From: Bacteroidaceae bacterium
GTDB lineage: Bacteria; Bacteroidota; Bacteroidia; Bacteroidales; Bacteroidaceae
Assembly (NCBI GenBank): GCA_017560125.1
Contig: JAFYOS010000005.1
Span: 1-64,000 of the forward strand
Length of the DNA stretch: 64,000 nucleotides
Reading direction: 5' to 3'
In this document: one piece after another, positions 51,995 through 60,075 of the stretch
Numbering within the stretch: the first letter of the stretch is position 1
Layout: every line of letters begins with the position of its first letter
Notes under the pieces: generated by a model
Told to the model about the DNA's origin: nothing
Database searches by the model: none
Seen by the model: the letters and a program-made list of their open reading frames with translations, nothing else
Position numbers and translations under genes: made by a program

Positions 51995-52959
51995 AATTTT
52001 TACACGATTTTTTTGGAAAAGAGGAGCGCAAATACAAGCTTCTTTCGGTAGAGAAGCTGAACCTTCTCTACAATCTGATTACGACACTGTTTATAATAGT
52101 GCTGTTCGGCAGTCTTAACGATCCGCAGAAAATGTTGACCGACAGGTTCTTCATTCTTCTGCTGACGTTTGTCCCAATATACATCTACACCCGCTATCCG
52201 TCGCCTGCGACAAGGTTCCTTAGAATGGCGGGGCAGTTGTCGTTGCTCTCCTATTGGTATCCCGATACCTTCGAGTTCAACCGCATATTCACCAACCTCG
52301 ACCATCTGTTCGCGCAGTTCGACCTCAGCCTCTTCGGCTGCCAGCCGGCGCTTGTGTTCGACCAGGTGCTCAGCAGTTTCTGGGTAAGAGAGGCGTTCAA
52401 CCTTGGCTATTTCGCCTACTATCCCATGATAGCAACCATAGTATTCTACTACTTTTTTGCCCGCAACAATGAGGTTGAGCGTTGTACATTCATCCTCATT
52501 GGCTCGTTCTATATATTCTATTTGATATATATGTTCCTGCCCGTTGCCGGCCCGCAGTTCTACTTCCCTGTGATAGATCCGTCGCTTGTGGCGGCCGGCC
52601 CCTATCCCGAAATATACAATTACTTCGACCTTCACCCCGAGATTTCTATCGCTCAGGCGGGCGAGGGTGGTTTGTTCACCCATCTTGTGGGCATGGCCCA
52701 GGCATCGGGCGAAAGACCTACGGCAGCCTTCCCCAGTTCGCACATCGGTATATCGACGGTGATTATGTTGCTTGCCCTGCGTGCTAAGAAGGGCCTTGCG
52801 CTGACGCTTGCTCCGTTCTATGTACTGCTTTGCTGTGCAACGGTTTACATCAAGGCACACTATTTGGTCGATGCCTTTGCGGGTGTCATCACCGGTGTGC
52901 TGTTCTATACACTGACCGCATGGATTTTCGACCGCTATATGGCCGAAAAGAGCGCGTGA
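51985..52959 (+). CDS. PAP2/AUR1-like membrane phosphatase or phospholipid headgroup transferase
   Basis: A 324-residue protein with about six to eight hydrophobic helices. The PAP2 motifs are PVAGPQFYF (C1-like), PTAAFPSSHIGIST (C2, about 246-259, His as acid) and YIKAHYLVDAFAGVITG (C3, about 288-304, nucleophile His). The long N-terminal membrane part is like PAP2_3/AUR1 inositol phosphotransferases rather than short phosphatases. The upstream gene overlaps it. Possible jobs: dephosphorylating a lipid phosphate, or moving a headgroup to ceramide. Sequence alone does not decide. Confidence 0.83.
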   Translation: MAIKFLHDFFGKEERKYKLLSVEKLNLLYNLITTLFIIVLFGSLNDPQKMLTDRFFILLLTFVPIYIYTRYPSPATRFLRMAGQLSLLSYWYPDTFEFNRIFTNLDHLFAQFDLSLFGCQPALVFDQVLSSFWVREAFNLGYFAYYPMIATIVFYYFFARNNEVERCTFILIGSFYIFYLIYMFLPVAGPQFYFPVIDPSLVAAGPYPEIYNYFDLHPEISIAQAGEGGLFTHLVGMAQASGERPTAAFPSSHIGISTVIMLLALRAKKGLALTLAPFYVLLCCATVYIKAHYLVDAFAGVITGVLFYTLTAWIFDRYMAEKSA

Positions 52960-53007
52960 TGCGTTTTTTACCCTTGAAGGCCGCTAAACGTATCTTAACA
53001 AACAATA

Positions 53008-53040
53008 TTTGCTCATATCGGCGCTATTGAGTACCTTTGC
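53008..53040 (+). promoter_or_regulatory. Promoter of the DUF2723 gene
   Basis: TTTG (53008-53011), a 20-base spacer, then TACCTTTGC (53032-53040). Both boxes and spacing match the Bacteroidota consensus. The leader to the ATG at 53120 is about 70 bases. Confidence 0.75.
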
Positions 53041-53119
53041 CGATATTTTGCCGAGCGTGTGCTAACGACGAAAGTATCAATGCACTGCAAGGCTGCAAGA
53101 CGAGAAAAACAAAAAATAT

Positions 53120-56100
53120 ATGAAAAGCTACAAAACTGTAAACAACCTCTTCGGCTGGCTCTGTTTCATCGTTGCGACGGTGACATATTGCCTCACCGTG
53201 GAGCCTACTGCGAGTTTCTGGGACTGCCCGGAATTTATTCTGTCGGGTAACAAATTGGAGATAGGCCATCCGCCTGGTGCACCTTTCTTCATGCTCACCG
53301 CCAATTTCTTCTCGCTCTTTGCGTCGCCCGAAAAGGTAGCGCTCATGGTGAATATTATGTCGGCTGTGCTCAGTGCGGCAGGTATCATGTTCCTGTTCTG
53401 GAGCATCACCCACCTTGTGCGTAAGCTCGTGGTGAAGGATGGCGAGCAGATGACCACTTCGCAGATGATAACCATCATCGGTTCGGGTGTGGTAGGTGCG
53501 CTTGCATACACATGGAGCGACACCTATTGGTTCAGTGCTGTCGAGGGCGAGGTTTATGGCTATTCGTCGCTTTTCACAGCGGTGGTATTCTGGTTGATAC
53601 TGAAATGGGAGGATGTGGCCGACAAACCCCACAGCGACAAGTGGCTCATACTCATTGCCTACCTTGTAGGTCTTTCTATAGGTGTCCACCTGCTGAACCT
53701 CCTCTGTATCCCTGCGATAGTTCTTGTGGCATACTATAAGAAGGCCCCCAACGCCAATCTGAAAGGCTCGCTTGTGGCGCTCACATTCTCTATGATTCTT
53801 GTGGCTGTTGTGCTCTATGGCATTGTGCCCGGCGTTGTGAAGGTGGGTGGCTGGTTCGAGCTCTTCTTTGTGAATACGCTCGAATTGCCCTTCAATACAG
53901 GTCTGATTATCTACATCATCCTGTTGCTCTCTGCCACCATATGGAGCATCTACGAGAGCGAGAAGGGTGTTAGCCGCAACCGCCAGGTGGCATCGTTCCT
54001 TGTAACGGTTGGTATGCTTGGTATCCCCTTCTATGGCAACGGATTTACAAGCGTGCTCATCGGCGTGGTGGTGCTTGGCCTGCTTGCAGTGTTGCTCTAT
54101 CGCAAGGTGCAGCAGAAGTACTGGATAAACACACGCATGCTCAACAGCTCGTTGCTCTGCATGCTGCTCATCATCATAGGTTATTCGTCGTATGCACTGA
54201 TTGTAGTACGTTCATCGGCAAATACACCCATGGATCAGAACTCGCCCGAGGATATCTTCACACTTGGCAAGTATCTTGGTCGCGATCAGTATGGCAAGCG
54301 CCCTCTGTTCTATGGACAGGCATACAGCTCTGAGTATCTTTACCAGCCCGCCGGTCGTGGCAACTGGGCTGCTGTGACCAAGGACGGTGCTCCCGAATAT
54401 GGCCGCAAAGAGAAGGCTACTCCCGACGAGAAGGATTCATACGAATTGCTTCGTTACGATTTCGATATCGTCTATGCACAGAATATGCTCTTCCCCCGCA
54501 TGTACGATCCCAAATTTGCGTCGTATGGCCCTGCCAAGACCAATTTGTACGAGCGATGGATAGGCGAGAAAATCACCGGTTACAACGTGAAATACAAGGT
54601 TGGCGGCGAGGTTATCGATGTTAAGATGCCTACACAGTGGGACAATTTCCGCTTCTTCCTCAACTACCAGCTGAACTACATGTATTGGCGCTATTTCTTC
54701 TGGAATTTCGTGGGTCGCCAGAACGACCTTCAGGGACATGGCGACCTCGACCGAGGCAACTGGATTACAGGTATCAGCTTCATCGACAATCTGTTGGTGG
54801 GCAATCAGGAGGCCTTGCCTAAGCTCTTCAAAGAGAACAAGGGTCGCAATGTGTTCTTCGCTCTTCCCCTCATCCTTGGTATCCTTGGAATATTCTGGCA
54901 GTGCAAGAAGGGCGACGCCGGAGTGCGCCAGTTCTGGGTGGTGTTCTTCCTGTTCTTCATGACCGGAATAGCTATTGTGCTCTATCTGAACCAGATGCCC
55001 ATGCAGCCCCGTGAGCGCGACTACGCGTATGCCGGTTCGTTCTATGCCTTTGCAATATGGATTGGAATGGGCGTTGCGGCTATCACCGAATGGATAAAGA
55101 AAAAGAATGCAGCCATCAGCGCTACCGTTGCCGGTGTCTGTCTGCTTGTGCCCGTGCAGATGGTGTCGCAGACATGGGACGACCACGACCGTAGCGGTCG
55201 ATACGCTTGCCGCGACTTCGGACAGAACTATCTGAACTCCATATCACAGGACAAGAACCCCATAATCTTCACCTGTGGCGACAACGATACATTCCCCTTG
55301 TGGTACAACCAGGAGGTTGAGGGTGTTAGAACAGATGCCCGCGTCTGCAACCTGTCGTATCTGCACACCGACTGGTACATCGACCAGATGCGCCGTCCTG
55401 CATACGAATCGCCTTCGTTGCCCATCACATGGGAGCGCATCGACTACGCCGGAAATGCCAACGAGTCTATAAAGGTGGAGCCCGAGAAGAAGGAGCAGAT
55501 TAAGGCTATGTATGCACAGGACCCCGAGAAGTACAAGAAGCTGCTCGGCGAGAATCCCTTCGAAATAAAGAATATCATGAAGAACTGGGTGCGCTCGAAG
55601 CACGAAGCTATGCATGTAATCCCCACCGACACAGTGTATATCCCCATCGACGAGGAGGCTGTTCTGCGTTCGGGTATGGTTATCCCCGAGGAGTATCGCG
55701 ACAGCATGCCCAAGTACATGGCTATATCGCTCAAGGGCCGCAATCGTCTCTTCCGTGCCGACCTGATGTTGCTCGAAATGCTTGCCGAGGCTAACTGGGA
55801 GCGTCCTCTCTACATGTCGCGTACAGTGGGTGTCGAGAACTACCTCTCGTCGCTCTCCGACTTCTTCATCACCGAGGGTCTAGCCCACCGCATTACCCCC
55901 TTCAACTGGAAGCAGCTCGGTTACAGCACGCAGTACGAGACCATCATCGATGCAGACAAGATGTACGACAATGTGATGAACCGCTTCAAGTTCGGTGGCA
56001 TTGCCGAGAACCCCGACTACTATCTCGACGAGACAATAAGCCGCATGGTATATACCCACAGAATGTTGTTTGCTTCGCTTGCCGAGCGTCTTGCCGACGA

Positions 56101-56473
56101 GGAGAGAAACAACATGGCATTCGAGGTGCTCGAGCGTGCCGAGAAGGTATTGCCCGGTAGCATCGTGCCCCACAAGGCCGACCTTGGCGCAGTTTCTATG
56201 GCCGACACATATATCAAGCTCGGTTGCAAGGAGCAGGCGATGAGCATCATCAACGCCGCGGGCGCGAACGTACTTGAGTACCTCAACTGGTGCACAACCC
56301 TGACCAATAGACAGTACAACGCAGTGTCGAGCGACTACTCGTACAATCTGCGCCTGTTGAACATGGTTATCGAGGTGCTGAAGCAGGGTGGTGCAAGCTA
56401 CCGAGAAGAGGCTACCCGTTACGAGAGTGAATTCAATAAGTACTATAATATTTGGCGTGCACACCGTTCGTAA
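53120..56473 (+). CDS. DUF2723 membrane protein (PMT-like glycosyltransferase family)
   Basis: An 1117-residue protein with an N-terminal membrane half of about 12-14 helices and a large C-terminal soluble half. The DUF2723 signature is at 15-75: TVTYCLTVEPTASFWDCPEF and GHPPGAPFFMLTANFFSLF (partial), with the acidic residues found in GT-C-fold mannosyltransferases. The MPMQPRERDYAYAGSFYAFA stretch follows further on (about 620). The C-terminal part looks helical and TPR-like. Probably a lipid-linked sugar transferase acting on exported proteins, by fold similarity; acceptor unknown. Own promoter; deacetylase gene 25 bases downstream. Confidence 0.88.
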   Translation: MKSYKTVNNLFGWLCFIVATVTYCLTVEPTASFWDCPEFILSGNKLEIGHPPGAPFFMLTANFFSLFASPEKVALMVNIMSAVLSAAGIMFLFWSITHLVRKLVVKDGEQMTTSQMITIIGSGVVGALAYTWSDTYWFSAVEGEVYGYSSLFTAVVFWLILKWEDVADKPHSDKWLILIAYLVGLSIGVHLLNLLCIPAIVLVAYYKKAPNANLKGSLVALTFSMILVAVVLYGIVPGVVKVGGWFELFFVNTLELPFNTGLIIYIILLLSATIWSIYESEKGVSRNRQVASFLVTVGMLGIPFYGNGFTSVLIGVVVLGLLAVLLYRKVQQKYWINTRMLNSSLLCMLLIIIGYSSYALIVVRSSANTPMDQNSPEDIFTLGKYLGRDQYGKRPLFYGQAYSSEYLYQPAGRGNWAAVTKDGAPEYGRKEKATPDEKDSYELLRYDFDIVYAQNMLFPRMYDPKFASYGPAKTNLYERWIGEKITGYNVKYKVGGEVIDVKMPTQWDNFRFFLNYQLNYMYWRYFFWNFVGRQNDLQGHGDLDRGNWITGISFIDNLLVGNQEALPKLFKENKGRNVFFALPLILGILGIFWQCKKGDAGVRQFWVVFFLFFMTGIAIVLYLNQMPMQPRERDYAYAGSFYAFAIWIGMGVAAITEWIKKKNAAISATVAGVCLLVPVQMVSQTWDDHDRSGRYACRDFGQNYLNSISQDKNPIIFTCGDNDTFPLWYNQEVEGVRTDARVCNLSYLHTDWYIDQMRRPAYESPSLPITWERIDYAGNANESIKVEPEKKEQIKAMYAQDPEKYKKLLGENPFEIKNIMKNWVRSKHEAMHVIPTDTVYIPIDEEAVLRSGMVIPEEYRDSMPKYMAISLKGRNRLFRADLMLLEMLAEANWERPLYMSRTVGVENYLSSLSDFFITEGLAHRITPFNWKQLGYSTQYETIIDADKMYDNVMNRFKFGGIAENPDYYLDETISRMVYTHRMLFASLAERLADEERNNMAFEVLERAEKVLPGSIVPHKADLGAVSMADTYIKLGCKEQAMSIINAAGANVLEYLNWCTTLTNRQYNAVSSDYSYNLRLLNMVIEVLKQGGASYREEATRYESEFNKYYNIWRAHRS

Positions 56474-56498
56474 TGCGCGCTAACCTAAGTCGTAAGGT

Positions 56499-57110
56499 AT
56501 GTTTATAGAACAGGTACCACCCTTTTTCCGACGATTGTATCCTCAGGCAATCTGGCGAATGAATCCCGATGAAAAGGCGGTGTACCTGACCTTTGACGAC
56601 GGGCCCATCCCCGAGGTTACCCCTTGGGTGCTGAGTGTGCTCGACCGTTACAATGTGAAGGCGACCTTCTTCATGGTGGGGGACAATGTGCATAAATTCC
56701 CCAACGAATTTCGCATGGTGGTCGATGCTGGCCATCGCATAGGTAACCACACCTTCAACCACAAGAAGGGGCTTTTTACCAACACGAAGAAGTACATTGA
56801 CAATGTGGATCGTGCCGACGCCTTTCTGCATAGCAACCTTTTCCGTCCGCCGCATGGCGTCATACGCCACAAGCAGTATGTCGAGCTCAGCAAGCGCTAC
56901 AAGATAATAATGTGGGACCTTGTGACGCGCGACTATAGCTTCCGCCTCTATGGCGAGGATGTGCTTGCCAATATAAAACGCTATGTAAGGAACGGTTCTA
57001 TCATTACATTCCACGATTCCATCCGTTCGTACAGCAATCTGAAATATGCCCTCCCGCGCTCCATCGAGTGGCTGCTGCAACAGGGCTACACATTCAAGGT
57101 GATAGAATGA
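56499..57110 (+). CDS. Polysaccharide deacetylase (NodB-homology) family protein
   Basis: A 203-residue metal-dependent CE4 deacetylase. Motif 1 is YLTFDDGPIPEV (D33 catalytic base, D34 metal), motif 2 is GNHTFNHKKG (H84 and H88), motif 3 is RPPHGVIRH, and the late motif is IITFHDS. No signal peptide is visible, so it is predicted cytoplasmic or membrane-associated, unlike many secreted family members. The start codon of queG overlaps its stop (ATGA). Substrate unknown. Confidence 0.9.
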   Translation: MFIEQVPPFFRRLYPQAIWRMNPDEKAVYLTFDDGPIPEVTPWVLSVLDRYNVKATFFMVGDNVHKFPNEFRMVVDAGHRIGNHTFNHKKGLFTNTKKYIDNVDRADAFLHSNLFRPPHGVIRHKQYVELSKRYKIIMWDLVTRDYSFRLYGEDVLANIKRYVRNGSIITFHDSIRSYSNLKYALPRSIEWLLQQGYTFKVIE

Positions 57111-58033
57111 TAGAGCCACAGGACCTCTCTTTACTCATTAAGAAACGGGCTGCCGAGCTAGGCTTCGCGGCTTGTGGAATAGTAGAGGCTGCTCCTGTCG
57201 ATGCCGATGTGCGTGCCGGCTTCGAGCGATGGCTCGCCGGTGGCAACAACGGCACCATGGCCTATATGACAGGTCATTTCGAAAAGCGCATGAACCCCAC
57301 ACTGCTTGTCGATGGCTGCCGCAGTATCATCGTCGTCGCTCAGAACTATTTTACCGCGACGGCAAACCCCTCTATCTCGCGCTACGCACAGGGCGCCGAC
57401 TATCACTATGTGGTGAAGGAGAAGCTCGCTCGTCTGCTCGATTATATCCGCGAATTTTGTCCTGTCGAGGGGCGTGCCTTCTGCGATTCGGCCCCCGTAC
57501 TCGAACGCTACTGGGCGGTGAAGGCCGGCCTTGGATGGTGCGGAAAAAACCACCAGCTGATAATTCCCGGCGCGGGTACCCACTTCTTTCTTGGCGAACT
57601 GCTTGTCGATGTCAATCTGTGCTACGACGCCCCCTACGAGGGCAATCGTTGCGGCAACTGTTCGGCCTGCATAGATGCCTGTCCCGGCAAGGCCTTCGAC
57701 GCCGATGGCTTCGATGCCCGCCGCTGCCTCTCCTATCTTACCATAGAATATGGCGGCGATTTACCCGAAAAATTCGATGAAATGGCCGAAAAATGCTTTT
57801 ATGGCTGCGACCGTTGCCAAACAGCATGCCCGCACAACCGCTTTGCTACGCCACATGGCGAGCCCATGTTCTCCCCCTCGGATGAACTGCTTGCAATGAC
57901 ACCCGACGATTGGCGTTCGCTCACCAAAGAGCAGTTTAATAAGCTGTTCAAGCATAGCGCAGCCAAGCGTTGCGGCTACGATAGATTGATGCGTAATATC
58001 ATGGCTACCCTCGGCCCCGAAAATAATAAGTGA
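57107..58033 (+). CDS. queG: Epoxyqueuosine reductase QueG
   Basis: A 308-residue cobalamin and iron-sulfur enzyme that reduces epoxyqueuosine to queuosine in tRNA. The C-terminal bacterioferredoxin part has C-x2-C-x2-C-x3-C CGNCSACIDACPGKAF and CDRCQTACPHNR. The DUF1730-type N-terminal includes AQNYF and YHYVVKEKL. The start at 57107 overlaps the deacetylase stop; a further upstream in-frame Met (57068) lies within that gene and is not used. Complements queA at 45.7 kb. Confidence 0.93.
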   Translation: MIEPQDLSLLIKKRAAELGFAACGIVEAAPVDADVRAGFERWLAGGNNGTMAYMTGHFEKRMNPTLLVDGCRSIIVVAQNYFTATANPSISRYAQGADYHYVVKEKLARLLDYIREFCPVEGRAFCDSAPVLERYWAVKAGLGWCGKNHQLIIPGAGTHFFLGELLVDVNLCYDAPYEGNRCGNCSACIDACPGKAFDADGFDARRCLSYLTIEYGGDLPEKFDEMAEKCFYGCDRCQTACPHNRFATPHGEPMFSPSDELLAMTPDDWRSLTKEQFNKLFKHSAAKRCGYDRLMRNIMATLGPENNK

Positions 58034-58039
58034 AATACC

Positions 58040-58468
58040 ATGACAAAATTCAAATCCCTTTTTTACAGAAAAAACAAGATGGCACTCGTTACATCGGCCA
58101 TCTATTCGGTGATGTTCGTTGTTTTTGTGCTTTTCATCGTGAAATATTTCTCCGCAATAGCTTCCGACAGCTTCCTGATGATAGCCAGCGTAATGATGCC
58201 CCCGTACATACTGTTTATGCTTCTGCGTTCGCTCTATTTTGTGTTCGAAACGGTGGAGGTCGATGAAGTGAAACGCGAAATAAGATTGTGCATAATAAGA
58301 AAACGAGTGCCGTTCGATGCCGTACGTTCCATCCGGATGGTGCGCCCTTGCCAGATGCGCATCGAGGCAACAGACGGGATAATTCCCTTTTCGGTGGAGG
58401 ATGAAGAGGCCTTCAAGGCGTGCGTTACACGTGTAGCTCCCGCTATACGCTTTGTGGCGGGTAAATAA
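58040..58468 (+). CDS. Two-helix membrane protein with PH-like domain
   Basis: A 142-residue unrecognised protein. Helices at about 17-39 (VTSAIYSVMFVVFVLFIVK) and 48-68 (FLMIASVMMPPYILFMLLRS) are followed by a beta-rich cytoplasmic domain (VFETVEVDEVKREIRLCI, RIEATDGIIPFSVEDEEAFK) like bacterial PH (bPH) modules. It starts 6 bases after queG and so shares its transcript. Function unknown. Confidence 0.75.
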   Translation: MTKFKSLFYRKNKMALVTSAIYSVMFVVFVLFIVKYFSAIASDSFLMIASVMMPPYILFMLLRSLYFVFETVEVDEVKREIRLCIIRKRVPFDAVRSIRMVRPCQMRIEATDGIIPFSVEDEEAFKACVTRVAPAIRFVAGK

Positions 58469-58486
58469 ATGCAATATCGCTAATAA

Positions 58487-58528
58487 ACAACATCAGCCTG
58501 CAACCGTTTGGTTGCAGGCTGATGTTGT
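58487..58528. terminator. Long hairpin between convergent genes
   Basis: A 19-bp perfect stem (58487-58505 with 58510-58528; arm ACAACATCAGCCTGCAACC) with a GTTT loop lies between the PH-like gene and the convergent peptidase gene. U-tracts are weak on both sides, so efficiency is uncertain. Confidence 0.75.
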
Positions 58529-58546
58529 AAATGTATGTCATGTCTG

Positions 58547-59968
58547 TTATTCCTCGGGCATGAACATGGGGTCCCATGCGGGGAGCATAGTGGGTTTCTC
58601 GTCGAGAACCTTGAGCACCTTTGCAGGAACATATTTCTTGTTGACCACAAGGCGGAACATGTACTCGTCGAACCATTCGTCGGTCATGATGAGTGTGCCT
58701 TTGTAGCCCGATGATGCGCCCCAGCTGTTCTCTACCTGCCATTTAACGGTCTTGCCGTTCTCGTCGATATCTACCGATTTCATGGTCATGGCGTGCGATG
58801 AGCCGCTGTCGCGTGTGATGATGCGCTGTTTCTTGTCCATCTTGAATTCGACGCCGAAGAGCGATTCGTAGTCGTAGTTGTTGATGTCGAGCAAACCACG
58901 GTTCGAATCGAGGTATTTGCCTACGTCGCAAGAGAAGTACATCATGACGCTGTCCTTGATTGAGGCGATAGCCATCTGCTTGATCTCCTCGATGGGAAGG
59001 TTCACATACAACCAGTTGTGGCCTTCATATACGTGGCGGTCGTATGCAATTTCGTAGCTCTTCCAGTAGGGACGTGAGGGGTCGTTCATCAACATCACGT
59101 AGTTGTTCTGGAAATCGAGGCCAACGTATTTCTCGTAGAAGCTTTTGGGGGTATATTCCTGGGGCTTCTCGCGGTATTTGCCGTCGCTGTCCTTGGGCGC
59201 CCATGTGAACGAGGTGGGGGGCACGCCATATACGCTTGCAAGCATCTTATATACAGTGCCGAGCATCTCCTTCTTCATGGCCATGAGCTCTTTCTCTTTC
59301 TTGCCATTTTCGCTTGCCTCGCGCAACTGGATACCGAATTCGCGCAATTTTCTCTTCAGTACGCTGTTGAATGCGCTGGTGTTGTTGCTGCTGTATGTCT
59401 CGCGCATAGCCTCCTGGGGCACAACGCCATATTTAGCCACAAGGTCGGCTACTCCGGTGAATGTACCTCCGTCGCTCAGGGGGTTCTTGAACAGCCACTC
59501 AACGGTGCGGTCGTCGATGGGCTTTTTGCGTGTGTCGATTACTCCCTGAAGGAAGAGGTTCGATTTCTCCAACTGGTCGAAGAAGAAATTATACACCTGC
59601 GAGAACTCGAAGCTGCCCAGTCCCTGCTCGGCAATCATCTTTGCTCTCATCACATTGAGGCCGGTGAACAGCCAGCAACGTCCCGACGACTCCTGGTCGG
59701 TGATGCCTTTCGAATTCACTGTGTTGCTGAAGTATGTCTCCAACGGTTTGTTCTTGTTTTCCTGGTTCACGGCGAGTGTCTTCACCGAGGTGGTGAGCAT
59801 TACGTTTTTCAATGCTTTTTCGGCGCCGGTGGGCTTGTAGCTCTCGGCGAACTCTTTCAGCATTTCGGCGTCGATGGCACCGTTGCCTGTCTGTGCCGAT
59901 GCGCTGCCGGCAGCAAGGAACGCTGCAAGCATGCAGCCTGCAATTCCGAATTTGTTGTTCAATTTCAT
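58547..59968 (-). CDS. Exported C1 cysteine peptidase (bleomycin hydrolase/aminopeptidase C family)
   Basis: A 473-residue papain-like peptidase. The active-site Cys is C98 in SSGRCWLFTGLNVMR; the catalytic His and Asn lie in SGSSHAMTMKSVDI and WQVENSWGASSGYKG. A signal peptide (about 1-25, ending ASA-Q) precedes the mature part, whereas the classical enzyme is cytoplasmic, so this one is expected in the periplasm or outside. Likely trims short peptides from the N-terminus. Single gene, start 59968. Confidence 0.92.
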   Translation of the reverse strand: MKLNNKFGIAGCMLAAFLAAGSASAQTGNGAIDAEMLKEFAESYKPTGAEKALKNVMLTTSVKTLAVNQENKNKPLETYFSNTVNSKGITDQESSGRCWLFTGLNVMRAKMIAEQGLGSFEFSQVYNFFFDQLEKSNLFLQGVIDTRKKPIDDRTVEWLFKNPLSDGGTFTGVADLVAKYGVVPQEAMRETYSSNNTSAFNSVLKRKLREFGIQLREASENGKKEKELMAMKKEMLGTVYKMLASVYGVPPTSFTWAPKDSDGKYREKPQEYTPKSFYEKYVGLDFQNNYVMLMNDPSRPYWKSYEIAYDRHVYEGHNWLYVNLPIEEIKQMAIASIKDSVMMYFSCDVGKYLDSNRGLLDINNYDYESLFGVEFKMDKKQRIITRDSGSSHAMTMKSVDIDENGKTVKWQVENSWGASSGYKGTLIMTDEWFDEYMFRLVVNKKYVPAKVLKVLDEKPTMLPAWDPMFMPEE

Positions 59969-60075
59969 GGTACTATATGTGTTTGATTAAATTATCTGAT
60001 ACAAAATAAGGTATATTTTACATATTTTGCAAATTTTGTGCTGTGTGCTCTGCATATTTCCTGCTAAACGGCCAT

